Assembly: GCA_045599005.1 (NCBI GenBank)
Contig: JAZRVF010000012.1
Span: forward strand, 129,634 to 193,633
From: Treponema_I sp045599005
GTDB taxonomy: Bacteria > Spirochaetota > Spirochaetia > Treponematales > Treponemataceae
Reading direction: 5' to 3'
Length of the DNA stretch: 64,000 nucleotides
Part shown: one piece after another, positions 46,065 to 55,075 of the stretch
Numbering within the stretch: position 1 is the stretch's first letter
Layout: the number at the start of each line of letters is the position of its first letter
Translations under genes and position numbers: made by a program
Notes under the pieces: model-generated
What the model was told of the DNA's origin: nothing
The model's input: the letters and a program-made list of their open reading frames with translations, nothing else
Databases searched by the model: none

Positions 46065-46232
46065 AGCCGTTCCATTGGCGTGATTCAGTTCATCCAATGG
46101 AACGGCTAAACTGGACGGCTGAAATGGCGCCGCCCAGTTTAACTTAAAGTTTCGTGGGAAACTTTTTTGTTTACGTGTTCGCTCGCGCGAACCAATTGAA
46201 AAACCTCAGGAGTTGAAACTTCTGAGGTTTTT
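46065..46232. terminator. Array of four stem-loops after the isomerase gene
   Basis: In order: AGCCGTTCCATTGG/CCAATGGAACGGCT (46065-46107, perfect 14 bp, no T-run); AAACTGG(A)CGGC/GCCG(C)CCAGTTT (46108-46140); AAAGTTTC-GTGG-GAAACTTT then T (46146-46168), a terminator; GTTCGC/GCGAAC (46176-46191); and AAAAACCTCAG/CTGAGGTTTTT (46198-46232), a bidirectional terminator. The first two stems may be processing or stability elements. Confidence 0.7.
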
Positions 46233-46294
46233 CAATTTTAAGGAACGGCTTTTTTTTTTACCTTTTTTCTGCTATAATTTTGTACGGTGGGATT

Positions 46295-48124
46295 ATGGCA
46301 AAAGAAAAATCAGAAAAGAATGTAATTTACGACGAATCCAAAATCAAAACTCTGAGTTCTCTGGAACACATCAGACTCAGGACAGGTATGTACATCGGCC
46401 GTCTTGGTGACGGTTCCAATCAGAATGACGGTATTTATATACTTTTCAAAGAGATAATCGACAACGCAATAGATGAATTCATAATGGGCAACGGCCGCCG
46501 GATTGACATTGAGGTCAAGGAGAACCGGGTGAAAGTCCGGGACTACGGACGAGGAATTCCTTTGGGAAAGCTGGTTGAATGTGTTTCCGTGATCAACACA
46601 GGCGCAAAATACAATGACGATGTTTTCCAGTTTTCAGTCGGGCTCAACGGTGTGGGTACAAAGGCTGTCAATGCGCTCAGTTCCTACTTCCGTGTTGTGT
46701 CTGCCCGGGAAGGACAGTGTGCGGAAGCCGTTTTTGAGAAAGGCGTACTGATTTCCAACAAAACCGCAAATGCAAAACCCGGCTCAAAAGACGGCACCTA
46801 TGTTGAATTTGTCCCTGATGAGGAAGTGTTCGGCCCATATAACTTCAACCAGGAATTCGTGGAGAAACGGATCTGGAATTACGCATATCTCAACGCAGGG
46901 CTCACCCTTGTCTACAACGGTCAGAAATACAGAAGCGAGAAAGGCCTTGAAGACCTTCTGAACAATGAGATTGAAGGCGAATCCATTTATCCGCCCACTT
47001 ATTATAAAGGAAAACAGCTGGAATTCTCAGTCACCCACACCAATTCCTACGGCGAAAATTATTTTTCATTCGTCAACGGCCAGTTCACTTCTGACGGAGG
47101 AACCCATCTTGCCGCATTCAAGGAAGGATTTTTAAAAGGTGTGCAGGAATTTTACCGCAAACCTTACAAAAGCGAAGATGTGCGCGAAGGAATGACAGCT
47201 GCGGTCGCCGTAAAAGTCAAGGATCCGGTTTTTGAGAGCCAGACAAAGAACAAACTGGGTAATACGGAGATCCGTTCCTGGATTGTCGCTGAGACAAAGT
47301 CTGCCGTGGACGATTTTCTGCACCGAAACAGTGAGGTAGCAAAAGCTCTGGAAGCAAAGATCCAGGCCAACGAGAAACTTCGCACGGAACTGAATACCGT
47401 AAAGAAAGAAGCAAAGGAAGCTGCCCGCAAAATTTCGCTGAAGATTCCGAAACTGAAGGACTGCAAATACCATGTGGAAGACGGGGAGAAAGGTGCGGAC
47501 AGCATGATTTTCCTTACGGAAGGAGATTCTGCAACAGGTTCAATGACTCACTGCCGTGATGCAATGACACAGGCTCTGTTCAGTCTGCGGGGCAAAGTTG
47601 AGAACATGTACGGAAGAAAGCGTACTGACATCTACAAAAACGCAGAGCTTTACAACGTGATGATGGCACTGGGCATTGAGCAGGACGTGGCGAACCTGCG
47701 CTACAATAAGATAATCATCGCAACCGATGCGGACAACGACGGTTTCCATATCCGTAACCTGCTGATGACATTTTTCCTTGGATTTTTTGAGGAACTGGTC
47801 ACATCCGGCAAAGTGTTCATTCTTGAGACACCTCTGTTCCGTGTGCGCAACAAGAAGGATACCCGTTACTGCTACTCTGAGGCAGAGCGGGACAAAGCGA
47901 TAAAAGATCTGGGAAGCACTGCGGAAGTCACGCGCTTCAAAGGTCTTGGAGAGATCAGTCCCCAGGAATTCAAGCCCTTTATCGGAAAAGACATGCGGCT
48001 TGTACCGGTGGAAGTTCAGCAGCTGAAATCTGTGCCGAAACTGCTGGAATTCTACATGGGAAAGAACACTCCCCAGCGCAGGGAGTTCATTGTGAACAAC
48101 CTGCTGGAAGAGATAGACGCCTGA
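46295..48124 (+). CDS. parE: DNA topoisomerase IV subunit B
   Basis: A 609-residue type IIA topoisomerase B subunit. GHKL ATPase motifs EIIDNAIDEF, DYGRGIP and GLNGVGTKAVNALS; TOPRIM motifs LTEGDSATGS and TDADNDGFHI; C-terminus EFIVNNLLEEID. The compact size and N-terminal KTLSSLEHIRLRTGMYIGRLG fit ParE rather than GyrB. The ATG at 46295 follows GGTGGGATT. No parC lies next to it, so the A subunit must be elsewhere. Confidence 0.9.
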   Translation: MAKEKSEKNVIYDESKIKTLSSLEHIRLRTGMYIGRLGDGSNQNDGIYILFKEIIDNAIDEFIMGNGRRIDIEVKENRVKVRDYGRGIPLGKLVECVSVINTGAKYNDDVFQFSVGLNGVGTKAVNALSSYFRVVSAREGQCAEAVFEKGVLISNKTANAKPGSKDGTYVEFVPDEEVFGPYNFNQEFVEKRIWNYAYLNAGLTLVYNGQKYRSEKGLEDLLNNEIEGESIYPPTYYKGKQLEFSVTHTNSYGENYFSFVNGQFTSDGGTHLAAFKEGFLKGVQEFYRKPYKSEDVREGMTAAVAVKVKDPVFESQTKNKLGNTEIRSWIVAETKSAVDDFLHRNSEVAKALEAKIQANEKLRTELNTVKKEAKEAARKISLKIPKLKDCKYHVEDGEKGADSMIFLTEGDSATGSMTHCRDAMTQALFSLRGKVENMYGRKRTDIYKNAELYNVMMALGIEQDVANLRYNKIIIATDADNDGFHIRNLLMTFFLGFFEELVTSGKVFILETPLFRVRNKKDTRYCYSEAERDKAIKDLGSTAEVTRFKGLGEISPQEFKPFIGKDMRLVPVEVQQLKSVPKLLEFYMGKNTPQRREFIVNNLLEEIDA

Positions 48125-48207
48125 CAGCGGTTTCTGACATGTCTGTCCAGCGTCCGCGCCCATGACGGCCTTGTACGTTTTTGTGCTAAATCATGCATTT
48201 TTTTTTA

Positions 48208-48236
48208 TTGCGGATGATTTTTTCTGCTGATAATAT
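48208..48236 (+). promoter_or_regulatory. Candidate promoter of the SDR gene
   Basis: TTGCGG (48208-48213), 17-bp spacer, TAATAT (48231-48236). The leader of about 50 nt includes the strong TTTGGAGG site. Confidence 0.55.
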
Positions 48237-48293
48237 TTAGACAGTTCAGTGCCTTGACCGGAAAGGTTTGTTCGGCATGTTTTGGAGGTTTTT

Positions 48294-49094
48294 ATGTTTG
48301 ATGAAAACAGTTTCAGCTTGAAAGGAAAAGTTGCACTGGTAACAGGTGCTTCCTACGGAATCGGTATGGCAATTGCCACCGCATTTGCAAAATACGGAGC
48401 AACTATCTGCTTCAATGATATCAACGAAGAAAAAATGCAGAACGGTCTGAAAGCCTATGCAGAACGCGGAATTGACGCACACGGTTATGTATGCAATGTC
48501 TGTGATGAGGCTCAGGTTCAGGAGATGGTTGCAAAAATCGAGAAAGAAGTCGGTGTGATTGATATTCTGGTTAACAATGCCGGTATCATCAAACGCATCC
48601 CTATGTGCGAGATGTCTGCAGAAGACTTCCGCGCAGTTATTGACGTTGACCTGAACGCACCTTTCATCGTCTCAAAGGCTGTCATTCCTTCAATGATCAA
48701 AAAAGGTCACGGAAAGATCATCAACATCTGTTCAATGATGAGCGAGCTGGGACGCGAGACAGTTTCTGCCTATGCAGCAGCGAAAGGCGGTCTGAAAATG
48801 CTTACCCGCAACATCTGCTCTGAATACGGTCACGCAAACATCCAGTGTAACGGTATCGGACCCGGTTATATCGAGACACCTCAGACTGCACCTCTCCGTG
48901 AGCGCCAGGCTGACGGAAGCCGCCATCCCTTTGACGCATTCATTGTTGCAAAAACTCCCGCAGAACGTTGGGGAACAACAGAAGACCTTATGGGTCCCGC
49001 AGTTTTCCTTGCATCAGATGCATCAAACTTCGTAAACGGTCACGTTCTGTACGTTGACGGCGGTATCCTGGCTTACATCGGTAAACAGCCGTAA
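48294..49094 (+). CDS. Gluconate 5-dehydrogenase-type short-chain reductase
   Basis: A 266-residue SDR enzyme. Cofactor motif TGASYGIG, NNAG, catalytic Ser/Tyr/Lys in NICSMMSELG and SAYAAAKGG, and the C-terminal NFVNGHVLYVDGGILAYIGK closely resemble gluconate 5-dehydrogenases of Bacteroides-like bacteria (5-ketogluconate to gluconate). KduD-type activity on uronate derivatives is an alternative, of interest because of uxuAB in the window. The ATG at 48294 follows TTTGGAGGTTTTT. Confidence 0.87.
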   Translation: MFDENSFSLKGKVALVTGASYGIGMAIATAFAKYGATICFNDINEEKMQNGLKAYAERGIDAHGYVCNVCDEAQVQEMVAKIEKEVGVIDILVNNAGIIKRIPMCEMSAEDFRAVIDVDLNAPFIVSKAVIPSMIKKGHGKIINICSMMSELGRETVSAYAAAKGGLKMLTRNICSEYGHANIQCNGIGPGYIETPQTAPLRERQADGSRHPFDAFIVAKTPAERWGTTEDLMGPAVFLASDASNFVNGHVLYVDGGILAYIGKQP

Positions 49095-49113
49095 TCTGAC
49101 CAATATGCTCAAT

Positions 49114-49183
49114 AAAAGCCCGCGTTTTCTGCATCTGTTTGCAGTGGTTTTCACTTCATACAGTCAGGCGCGGGCTTTTTTTT
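49114..49183 (+). terminator. Terminator of the SDR gene
   Basis: AAAAGCCCGCG and CGCGGGCTTTT pair across a long loop and are followed by a T-run. The gap 49095-49462 (368 bp) holds this, element copy B and the accDA promoter. Confidence 0.8.
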
Positions 49184-49205
49184 CGGAATCATCTTAATCA
49201 GAAAA

Positions 49206-49351
49206 CGGGATTATCCCATCGCAGACAAAATTTTAATCAACTTATAAAAATACTACCAGTCAGACAGTAACTGCCAAAACCGCTAGATATCATCGCTACA
49301 CGCGCAAGGCGGAAAGGAAACTATCATTCCGTCCGTAACAGGATATTTCCG
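49206..49351 (+). repeat. Dispersed inverted-repeat element, copy B (internal deletion)
   Basis: A 146-bp copy. Left end CGGGATTATCCC; right end is the reverse complement of CGGAAATATCCTGTTACGGA, matching the second end of copy A. The centre has TATAAAAATACTACCAGTCAG, AACTGCCAAAACCGCTAGAT and ACACGCGCAAGGCGG, then GGAAACTATCATTCCG joined directly to the right terminal repeat. The 3' stem arm and T-run present in copy A are missing, so it is an internally deleted copy. Confidence 0.8.
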
Positions 49352-49384
49352 CAGAAAAATAATCCCTTTTTTATTATGACATAT

Positions 49385-49413
49385 TTGCAAAAAGTGTGAT
49401 TTTGTGATATATT
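49385..49413 (+). promoter_or_regulatory. Candidate accDA promoter
   Basis: TTGCAA (49385-49390), 17-bp spacer, TATATT (49408-49413); leader of about 45 nt ending with GGGAGCTGACTT. Confidence 0.55.
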
Positions 49414-49462
49414 CCGGTTATCTCATTTTATAAATGGAAACAATTTTTATGGGAGCTGACTT

Positions 49463-51091
49463 ATGGAATGCAAAATGTGTGGAACCGTTACGGAGGATTC
49501 CGTACTTAAAAAAAAGAGATTTATATGCCCGGAATGTAAAGCTTATCTGAGAATCGGTGCCTACGACCGCATCAACATGGTTGTGGACAAAGGTTCCTTC
49601 AAGGAACTGTTTACCGATGTTAAGGGATCAAACCCGCTCAACACACCCGGTTATGAACAGAAAATCATTGATACACAGGCAAAATCCGGTCTTTCAGAGG
49701 CTGTGATCACCGGAACAGGTACAATTCACAAAGAGCCTGCAGTTTTTGCAGTGTGTGACACAGCTTTCCTCATGGGAAGCATGGGTCATGTGGTGGGCGA
49801 GAAAGTCACACGGGCGATTGAATACGCAACCCGCGAACGTCTTCCGGTCTTTATCTTCTGTGCTTCAGGCGGCGCCCGTATGCAGGAAGGAATTGTATCA
49901 CTGATGCAGATGGAAAAAACTTCCGCAGCACTGAAACGTCACGACAATGCAGGACTTTTCAGCTGCACAATTCTTACAAACCCCACAACAGGCGGTGTTA
50001 CTGCAAGTTTTGCAATGCTGGCTGACGTTATCATCGCAGAGCCGGGTGCACTCATCGGTTTTGCCGGTCCCCGTGTTGTAGAACAGACCATGGGACAGAA
50101 ACTGCCCATCGGATTCCAGAGCGCAGAATTCCAGGTTGACCATGGTATGGTGGACGGAATTGTGGAACGCAAGAATCTGAGCAAAATGCTCTATTTCTTC
50201 ATGACGACACACAAGACCAGAACAGGATACACAAACTTCAACACAACAGGTATGGAATATTTCCGCGACCTTTCAATGTACAGAAGCAAAGAGTCTGCCG
50301 ATGTTGTCTCACAGCTTGGACCCTGGGACCGCGTCAAACTCCAGCGCAGTGCGAAACGCCGTTCCGCACTGGATTACGTCCGCAACATTTTTGACGCTTT
50401 CGTGGAACTTAAAGGGGACCGCTACTACGGAAATGACGATGCCCTTGTCTGCGGAATCGGACTTCTGAACATGCAGCCCGTTACAGTGATCACTGCAAAC
50501 CGTGGTGCCACACCGGAAGAGATGGTGCGCTGTAATTTCGGTATGCCGCTGCCTGAAGGTTACCGCAAGGCACTGCGCCTCATGAGGGAAGCAGAAAAGT
50601 TCAACCGCCCCATCGTTACCTTCGTGAACACACCCGGAGCTCACTGCGGTATTGAGGCGGAGGAGCGCGGACAGGGAATGGCCATCGCAAAAAACCTGTA
50701 CGAGATGGCGGAAATCAAAGTGCCGATTCTTTCAATCATCACAGGTGAGGCTGGTTCCGGCGGTGCATTGGCCACAGCAGTTGCAAACCAGGTATGGATG
50801 CTTGAGAACGCCACTTACTCAATCATAAGCCCGGAAGGTTATGCCGCGATTGTATTCAAGGATTCAGCAAAGGCTGCAGAAGCTGCGAAAGACATGCACA
50901 TTACTGCTGAGGAACTGAAGAATCTTGGAATCTGTGAGAAAATCATTCCTGAATTCATCGGTGAGGAAGGCGAAGTTGAGAAAACTTCAAAATACATGAA
51001 AGATGAGATAATCAAATTCCTGATGGAGATGAATCTTAAGACACCGGAAATGATTGCAGATGAGCGCTACAACCGTTTCCGCAAGTTCTAG
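49463..51091 (+). CDS. Fused acetyl-CoA carboxylase carboxyltransferase (AccD-AccA)
   Basis: A 542-residue protein joining the beta (AccD, about 1-265) and alpha (AccA, about 290-542) carboxyltransferase subunits, which move CO2 from biotin to acetyl-CoA to make malonyl-CoA for fatty acids. The zinc finger cysteines C3, C6, C22 and C25 are present; the beta half has FCASGGARMQEG and NPTTGGVTASFAMLADV, the alpha half ELKGDRYYGNDDA, GEAGSGGALA and SIISPEGYAAI. The order beta-alpha is that of the separate subunits in an operon. It lacks biotin carboxylase and BCCP genes nearby. Confidence 0.93.
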   Translation: MECKMCGTVTEDSVLKKKRFICPECKAYLRIGAYDRINMVVDKGSFKELFTDVKGSNPLNTPGYEQKIIDTQAKSGLSEAVITGTGTIHKEPAVFAVCDTAFLMGSMGHVVGEKVTRAIEYATRERLPVFIFCASGGARMQEGIVSLMQMEKTSAALKRHDNAGLFSCTILTNPTTGGVTASFAMLADVIIAEPGALIGFAGPRVVEQTMGQKLPIGFQSAEFQVDHGMVDGIVERKNLSKMLYFFMTTHKTRTGYTNFNTTGMEYFRDLSMYRSKESADVVSQLGPWDRVKLQRSAKRRSALDYVRNIFDAFVELKGDRYYGNDDALVCGIGLLNMQPVTVITANRGATPEEMVRCNFGMPLPEGYRKALRLMREAEKFNRPIVTFVNTPGAHCGIEAEERGQGMAIAKNLYEMAEIKVPILSIITGEAGSGGALATAVANQVWMLENATYSIISPEGYAAIVFKDSAKAAEAAKDMHITAEELKNLGICEKIIPEFIGEEGEVEKTSKYMKDEIIKFLMEMNLKTPEMIADERYNRFRKF

Positions 51092-51141
51092 AGGAACCGG
51101 GAAAAACTGAGCCGAACTGACAACTGTGAAGGTTGGCCGGC

Positions 51142-51194
51142 AAAAAAAAGCTGTCAGCGATGCACTTCAACTGCACCGTGGACAGCTTTTTTTT
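51142..51194 (+). terminator. accDA terminator
   Basis: AAAAAGCTGTC and GACAGCTTTTT pair with a 25-nt loop, followed by a total of eight T. It ends 2 bp before element copy C. Confidence 0.85.
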
Positions 51195-51196
51195 AT

Positions 51197-51358
51197 CGGG
51201 ATTATCCCCTTACGGACAGAATTTTTAATCAGATTATAAAAATACTACCAGGAAGTCAGCAACTGCCAAAACCGTTAGATATCGTCGCTACACGCGCAAG
51301 GCGGTATAGTGAAGAGCGAAGACTTGGAGCTCTGAAGCATTTCCCCTTGCGCGTGTTT
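51197..51358 (+). repeat. Dispersed inverted-repeat element, copy C (one end lost)
   Basis: Left end CGGGATTATCCCCTTACGGA, then TATAAAAATACTACCAG, CAGCAACTGCCAAAACCG and ACACGCGCAAGGCGG. The loop is unlike copies A and B, yet the second arm CCTTGCGCGTGT and TTTTT are kept. The right terminal repeat is absent; the Xaa-Pro peptidase gene's 3' end follows 24 bp later. Confidence 0.75.
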
Positions 51359-51382
51359 TTGAATAATCTCGTTTTTTATTCA

Positions 51383-52540
51383 TCAGTCCTGGATCCGGAC
51401 AATGCGAGAATGGGTCAGAACCTCGCAGCCGGTTTCAGTGATAAGCACGTCATTCTCAAGGCGGCATCCTCCGAATTCCGGATCATAAAGTCCCGGCTCC
51501 AGAGTCACCACCATTCCTGCCTTGAACAGGTTCTCAGCATCGGTGCGCTCCCGGATGACCGGATATTCGTGACACTCCAGTCCGACTCCGTGTCCCAGAG
51601 AATGGGGCATATTTCTCTTTTTTTTGCTGAATATTGAATCAGCTTTCATTGCAGGCGCACGGACAGACAGCTGGGCCTCATACAGTTTGAGGCTCTCGTT
51701 GTATGCGCTCTCCACCAGTTCCAGCTGGGCGCGCTGATCTTCTGAAAGAGGTTCCCGTGCAATGGTCATGGTGACGTCGCTTGTATAGCCCTTGTATTTA
51801 ACACCGAAATCCAGAATGGAAAGTCCGGCAGTTCCGAAAGGTGCGTTTGTATAGGGCGGGAAGCAGTGGATTCCGAAACTGCGTCCTGGTCCCGCTGCCA
51901 GTGTGTCAAAACCGGTGGACTCACATCCCTGTTCGCGCAGTTCCTTTTCTATGAGCAATGCTGCATCAGATTCTGTTCTGATTGATCCGCTTCGGACTCC
52001 TTCCTCAATCTTGTCCACAAGCCCGTCTGTAACTGCACAGGCGCGGCGGATGCAGGCAAGCTCGTACTCGTCTTTTACGGCGCGCATTGAGTCAACAAAC
52101 TGATAGGCTCCTTTCTCGCGGCAAAGCACGTCATTGCCTGCAAGTGCATCAACAAACTTAAGGAATTCAGGATATGGTGTGCAGGAAGGGATTTCTATGC
52201 GTTTGCCTTCTTTCAGTTTAAGCTGCTGGAGAGCACCTTTCACCGCAGGAACAGCCTGACGTTCAAAGCGAGTGTAAGGAATCACTTTGCCGGCGACAGC
52301 TATTGTCTGTGCAAGATTCACGTCCCATGGAATCAGGACAGAATCACCGGCAGCAGAAATGACGAGAATCGCGTCAGAAGGATGCCCGGAAAAATAACGG
52401 ATTGAAGGGGTACGGTTGCCTTCCCGGTCAATAAACACAATGGCATCCAGATTCTGTTCAGCAAGATGGCCGGCAAGTCTGGAACATCGACCTGCGTATA
52501 TTTCCTTCATGTCCGACATTGTATAATCTTCGATATTCAT
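51383..52540 (-). CDS. Xaa-Pro peptidase (M24 family)
   Basis: A 385-residue metallopeptidase of the aminopeptidase P/prolidase family. N-terminal creatinase-like domain (VFIDREGNRTPSIRYFSG), C-terminal pita-bread domain with ligands in ILDFGVKYKGYTSDVT (two Asp), SLGHGVGLECHE (His), VTLEPGLYDPEFGG and RLENDVLIT (two Glu). It releases N-terminal residues before proline or splits Xaa-Pro. AGAGG precedes the ATG. It follows serA by 39 nt on the same strand. Confidence 0.92.
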   Translation of the reverse strand: MNIEDYTMSDMKEIYAGRCSRLAGHLAEQNLDAIVFIDREGNRTPSIRYFSGHPSDAILVISAAGDSVLIPWDVNLAQTIAVAGKVIPYTRFERQAVPAVKGALQQLKLKEGKRIEIPSCTPYPEFLKFVDALAGNDVLCREKGAYQFVDSMRAVKDEYELACIRRACAVTDGLVDKIEEGVRSGSIRTESDAALLIEKELREQGCESTGFDTLAAGPGRSFGIHCFPPYTNAPFGTAGLSILDFGVKYKGYTSDVTMTIAREPLSEDQRAQLELVESAYNESLKLYEAQLSVRAPAMKADSIFSKKKRNMPHSLGHGVGLECHEYPVIRERTDAENLFKAGMVVTLEPGLYDPEFGGCRLENDVLITETGCEVLTHSRIVRIQD

Positions 52541-52579
52541 TAATTAACCTCTGTGTCTGAGCGGAAAGGCAGTCCAGAA

Positions 52580-53758
52580 TCAGCCTGCGATAGGCCGTAC
52601 GCCGATAATGCCGTCTACTCCGCGGATTTTTGCAAGCACATCATCGCTTACAACGCTTTCTACGTCAATAATATTGTAGGCAACATCAGCGCGATTCTGG
52701 TTCACCATTGCGGAAATGTTCAGTTTTGCGTCTGCAAGGATTGTTGTGATCTGACCGACCATGTTGGGAACATTGCGGTTGGTGATGCAGAGACGTGTTC
52801 CGCCTGCAGGAATGGCAGCGTCCATCTTGCATTTGGGGAAGTTCACAGAGTTGACGATGTTTCCGTTCTCAAGGAAATCTTTTACCTGAAGCACAGCCAT
52901 GCACGCACAGTTGTCTTCGGCTTCAGGAGTTGATGCACCCAGGTGAGGCAGACAGATCACCTTGTCGTTTTTCATCAGTTCCTCATCGGCAAAGTCTGTC
53001 ACAAAGGCAGCGATGGTTCCGTTGTTGATTGCCTCAAGTACGTCGGCATTCACAACCAGTCCGCCGCGGGCAAAGTTCAGAAGGCGCACACCTTTTTTCA
53101 TCATGCGGATGCGGTCTGCGTTGATGAAGCCTTTTGTTGAATTTGTCTGGGGCACATGAACTGTAACGTAATCTGATTTTGAAAGCAGTGATTCAAGACT
53201 TTCTGCCTTGTGTACTGCGCGGCTAAGACTCCATGCTGCGTCAACAGAAATGTAGGGGTCATAACCGATTACGTCCATTCCCAGAGAAATCGCGGTGTTC
53301 GCAACCATTGCACCGATAGCGCCAAGACCGATCACACCAAGAGTTTTTCCCTTGATCTCCGGTCCTACGAACTGACTTTTTCCTTTTTCTGCCAGGTCAG
53401 GGATTTCGTCACCTTTTCCTGCCAGAGTTTTTGCCCATTCAGCGGCTTTGTGAACGGGACGGCTTGAGAAAAGCAGTGCGGCGATCACCAGTTCTTTTAC
53501 AGCGTTGGCATTTGCACCGGGAGTGTTGAAAACAACAATTCCTTTTTCCGTCATTTCCGGAATCGGGATGTTGTTTGTTCCGGCTCCGGCACGTGCAACT
53601 GCTTTCACAGTTGAGGGCACTTCCATTGAGTGCATGTCAAAGCTGCGGAGCACGATCGCATCGGGATTCAGGATTTCTGAAGCGATCTCGTAATCGTCAC
53701 GGGGCAGCAGTGCAAGTCCCTCTGATGAAATTTTATTAAGTGTCTGAATTTTGTACAT
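52580..53758 (-). CDS. serA: D-3-phosphoglycerate dehydrogenase
   Basis: A 392-residue NAD-dependent enzyme opening serine synthesis. NAD fold with GVIGLGAIGAMVAN, RAGAGTNNIP, NFARGG and the catalytic HLGAST; a C-terminal ACT domain (about 325-392, NRNVPNMVGQITTILADAKL) suggests serine feedback. The ATG at 53758 follows TTGGAGGAAAAT. It is separated from serC by 156 bp holding repeat R2 yet is likely in the same transcript. Confidence 0.94.
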   Translation of the reverse strand: MYKIQTLNKISSEGLALLPRDDYEIASEILNPDAIVLRSFDMHSMEVPSTVKAVARAGAGTNNIPIPEMTEKGIVVFNTPGANANAVKELVIAALLFSSRPVHKAAEWAKTLAGKGDEIPDLAEKGKSQFVGPEIKGKTLGVIGLGAIGAMVANTAISLGMDVIGYDPYISVDAAWSLSRAVHKAESLESLLSKSDYVTVHVPQTNSTKGFINADRIRMMKKGVRLLNFARGGLVVNADVLEAINNGTIAAFVTDFADEELMKNDKVICLPHLGASTPEAEDNCACMAVLQVKDFLENGNIVNSVNFPKCKMDAAIPAGGTRLCITNRNVPNMVGQITTILADAKLNISAMVNQNRADVAYNIIDVESVVSDDVLAKIRGVDGIIGVRPIAG

Positions 53759-53786
53759 ATTTTCCTCCAATATTTATCCGTTCTGT

Positions 53787-53912
53787 CATGTTGAGCGAAG
53801 GCGTTAGCCGCAGTCGAATCATCTTTCACATGCAGCAGGATCCTTCGACTCCACTTCGTTCCGCTCAGGATGACAGAGTGTTCACCCGTTTTGCTCAGGA
53901 TGACAGAATGCT
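53787..53912. repeat. Repeat cluster R2 between serC and serA
   Basis: CATGTTGAGCGAAGGCG and CGCAGTCGAA, then GGATCCTTCGACTCC, ACTTCGTTCCGCTCAGG, ATGACAGAGTG and TTTTGCTCAGGATGACAGAA. The two halves are roughly inverted around CATGCAGCAG, so the RNA could fold into a long hairpin between the two operon genes. Confidence 0.8.
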
Positions 53913-53914
53913 TT

Positions 53915-55039
53915 TCAGTTTTCTGCGGCGAATTTCTTCATGAAGTCCACAAGGGCTTTCACGCCGTCCAGAGTCATTGCGTTGTAGATGGAAGCGCGCA
54001 TACCGCCTACAAGACGGTGACCTTTCAGGTTTACCAGGCCGGCAGCAGCAGCGGCTTTTACGAACTTGTCATTGATCTCTTTCTCTTTGGCAAGAGCAGC
54101 TTCGCTTCCGTCATGATCCGAATATTTTGTAAGGAAAGGCACGTTCATCAAAGAACGGCTTCCTTTTTCCGTTGTTGCGTGGTAGAAATCGCTTGAATCA
54201 AGGAAGTTGTAAAGGTAATCAGCCTTCTCCACGTTCAGCCTGTTGATTCCGGCCGCACCACCCTTCTTCTCAATCCAGTGGAGGACTTTTCCAAGAACAT
54301 AGATTGTGTAGCATGGCGGTGTATTGTACATGCTGTCGTTATCGGCGTGTGTCTTGTACATGCTCATTGTGGGAGTTCCGGGAAGACAGGCTTCAGGTTC
54401 AGGAATCAGGTCTTCGCGGACAATCACCAGAGTCACACCGGCGGGAGCCAGATTTTTCTGGGCACCTGCAAAAATCAGTCCGAATTTTGAGACATCGATC
54501 TCTTCACTGAGAATGCAGGAAGAAAGATCAGCCACAAGAGGAATGTCGCCTGTCTCAGGAATGTATTCGTAATGTGTTCCCATGATTGTGTTGTTGAAGC
54601 AGATATAGACGTAGTCGTAATCACCTTCCACTTTCTCCACTTTCGGGATGTAAGAATAATTCTTGTCCTTGCTTGATGCGATCACATCAACTGCAACACC
54701 AAGATGTTTTGCTTCTGCCGCAGCTTTTTTCGCCCAGACACCGGTCTCGATGTAAGCGGCTTTTTTATTCTTGATTCCAAGATTCTGAGCAACCATGGCA
54801 AACTGCGTGGAACCGCCTCCTTGTACAAAAAGAACCTTGTAGTTCTCGGGAACATTCATAAGTTTGCGGACCATTGCCTCCGCATCCTGGATAATCGGTT
54901 CATAAGCCTTTGAGCGGTGGCTCATCTCCATAACGGACTGACCTGTTCCGTTGTAATCCATCATTTCTGCCGCACATTCCTGAAGGACTTCCTCTGGAAG
55001 GCAGCTGGGGCCTGCTGAAAAGTTATAAACTCTTGCCAT
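53915..55039 (-). CDS. serC: Phosphoserine aminotransferase
   Basis: A 374-residue PLP enzyme for the second step of serine synthesis (also used in pyridoxal synthesis). NFSAGPSCLPEEVLQE, GGSTQFAMVAQNL, ADLSSCILSEEID and the PLP lysine in FAGAQKNLAPAGVT are intact. AAGGAG precedes the ATG by 7 nt. It starts 36 nt downstream of the rex stop codon. Confidence 0.95.
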   Translation of the reverse strand: MARVYNFSAGPSCLPEEVLQECAAEMMDYNGTGQSVMEMSHRSKAYEPIIQDAEAMVRKLMNVPENYKVLFVQGGGSTQFAMVAQNLGIKNKKAAYIETGVWAKKAAAEAKHLGVAVDVIASSKDKNYSYIPKVEKVEGDYDYVYICFNNTIMGTHYEYIPETGDIPLVADLSSCILSEEIDVSKFGLIFAGAQKNLAPAGVTLVIVREDLIPEPEACLPGTPTMSMYKTHADNDSMYNTPPCYTIYVLGKVLHWIEKKGGAAGINRLNVEKADYLYNFLDSSDFYHATTEKGSRSLMNVPFLTKYSDHDGSEAALAKEKEINDKFVKAAAAAGLVNLKGHRLVGGMRASIYNAMTLDGVKALVDFMKKFAAEN

Positions 55040-55075
55040 TGTTTTCTCCTTTTAAAACACCGCGTTTGCGGCGAA

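Noticed and set aside
47540..48163. 207-residue open frame opposite parE
   Set aside because: Antisense to the TOPRIM region of parE; no domain recognised.
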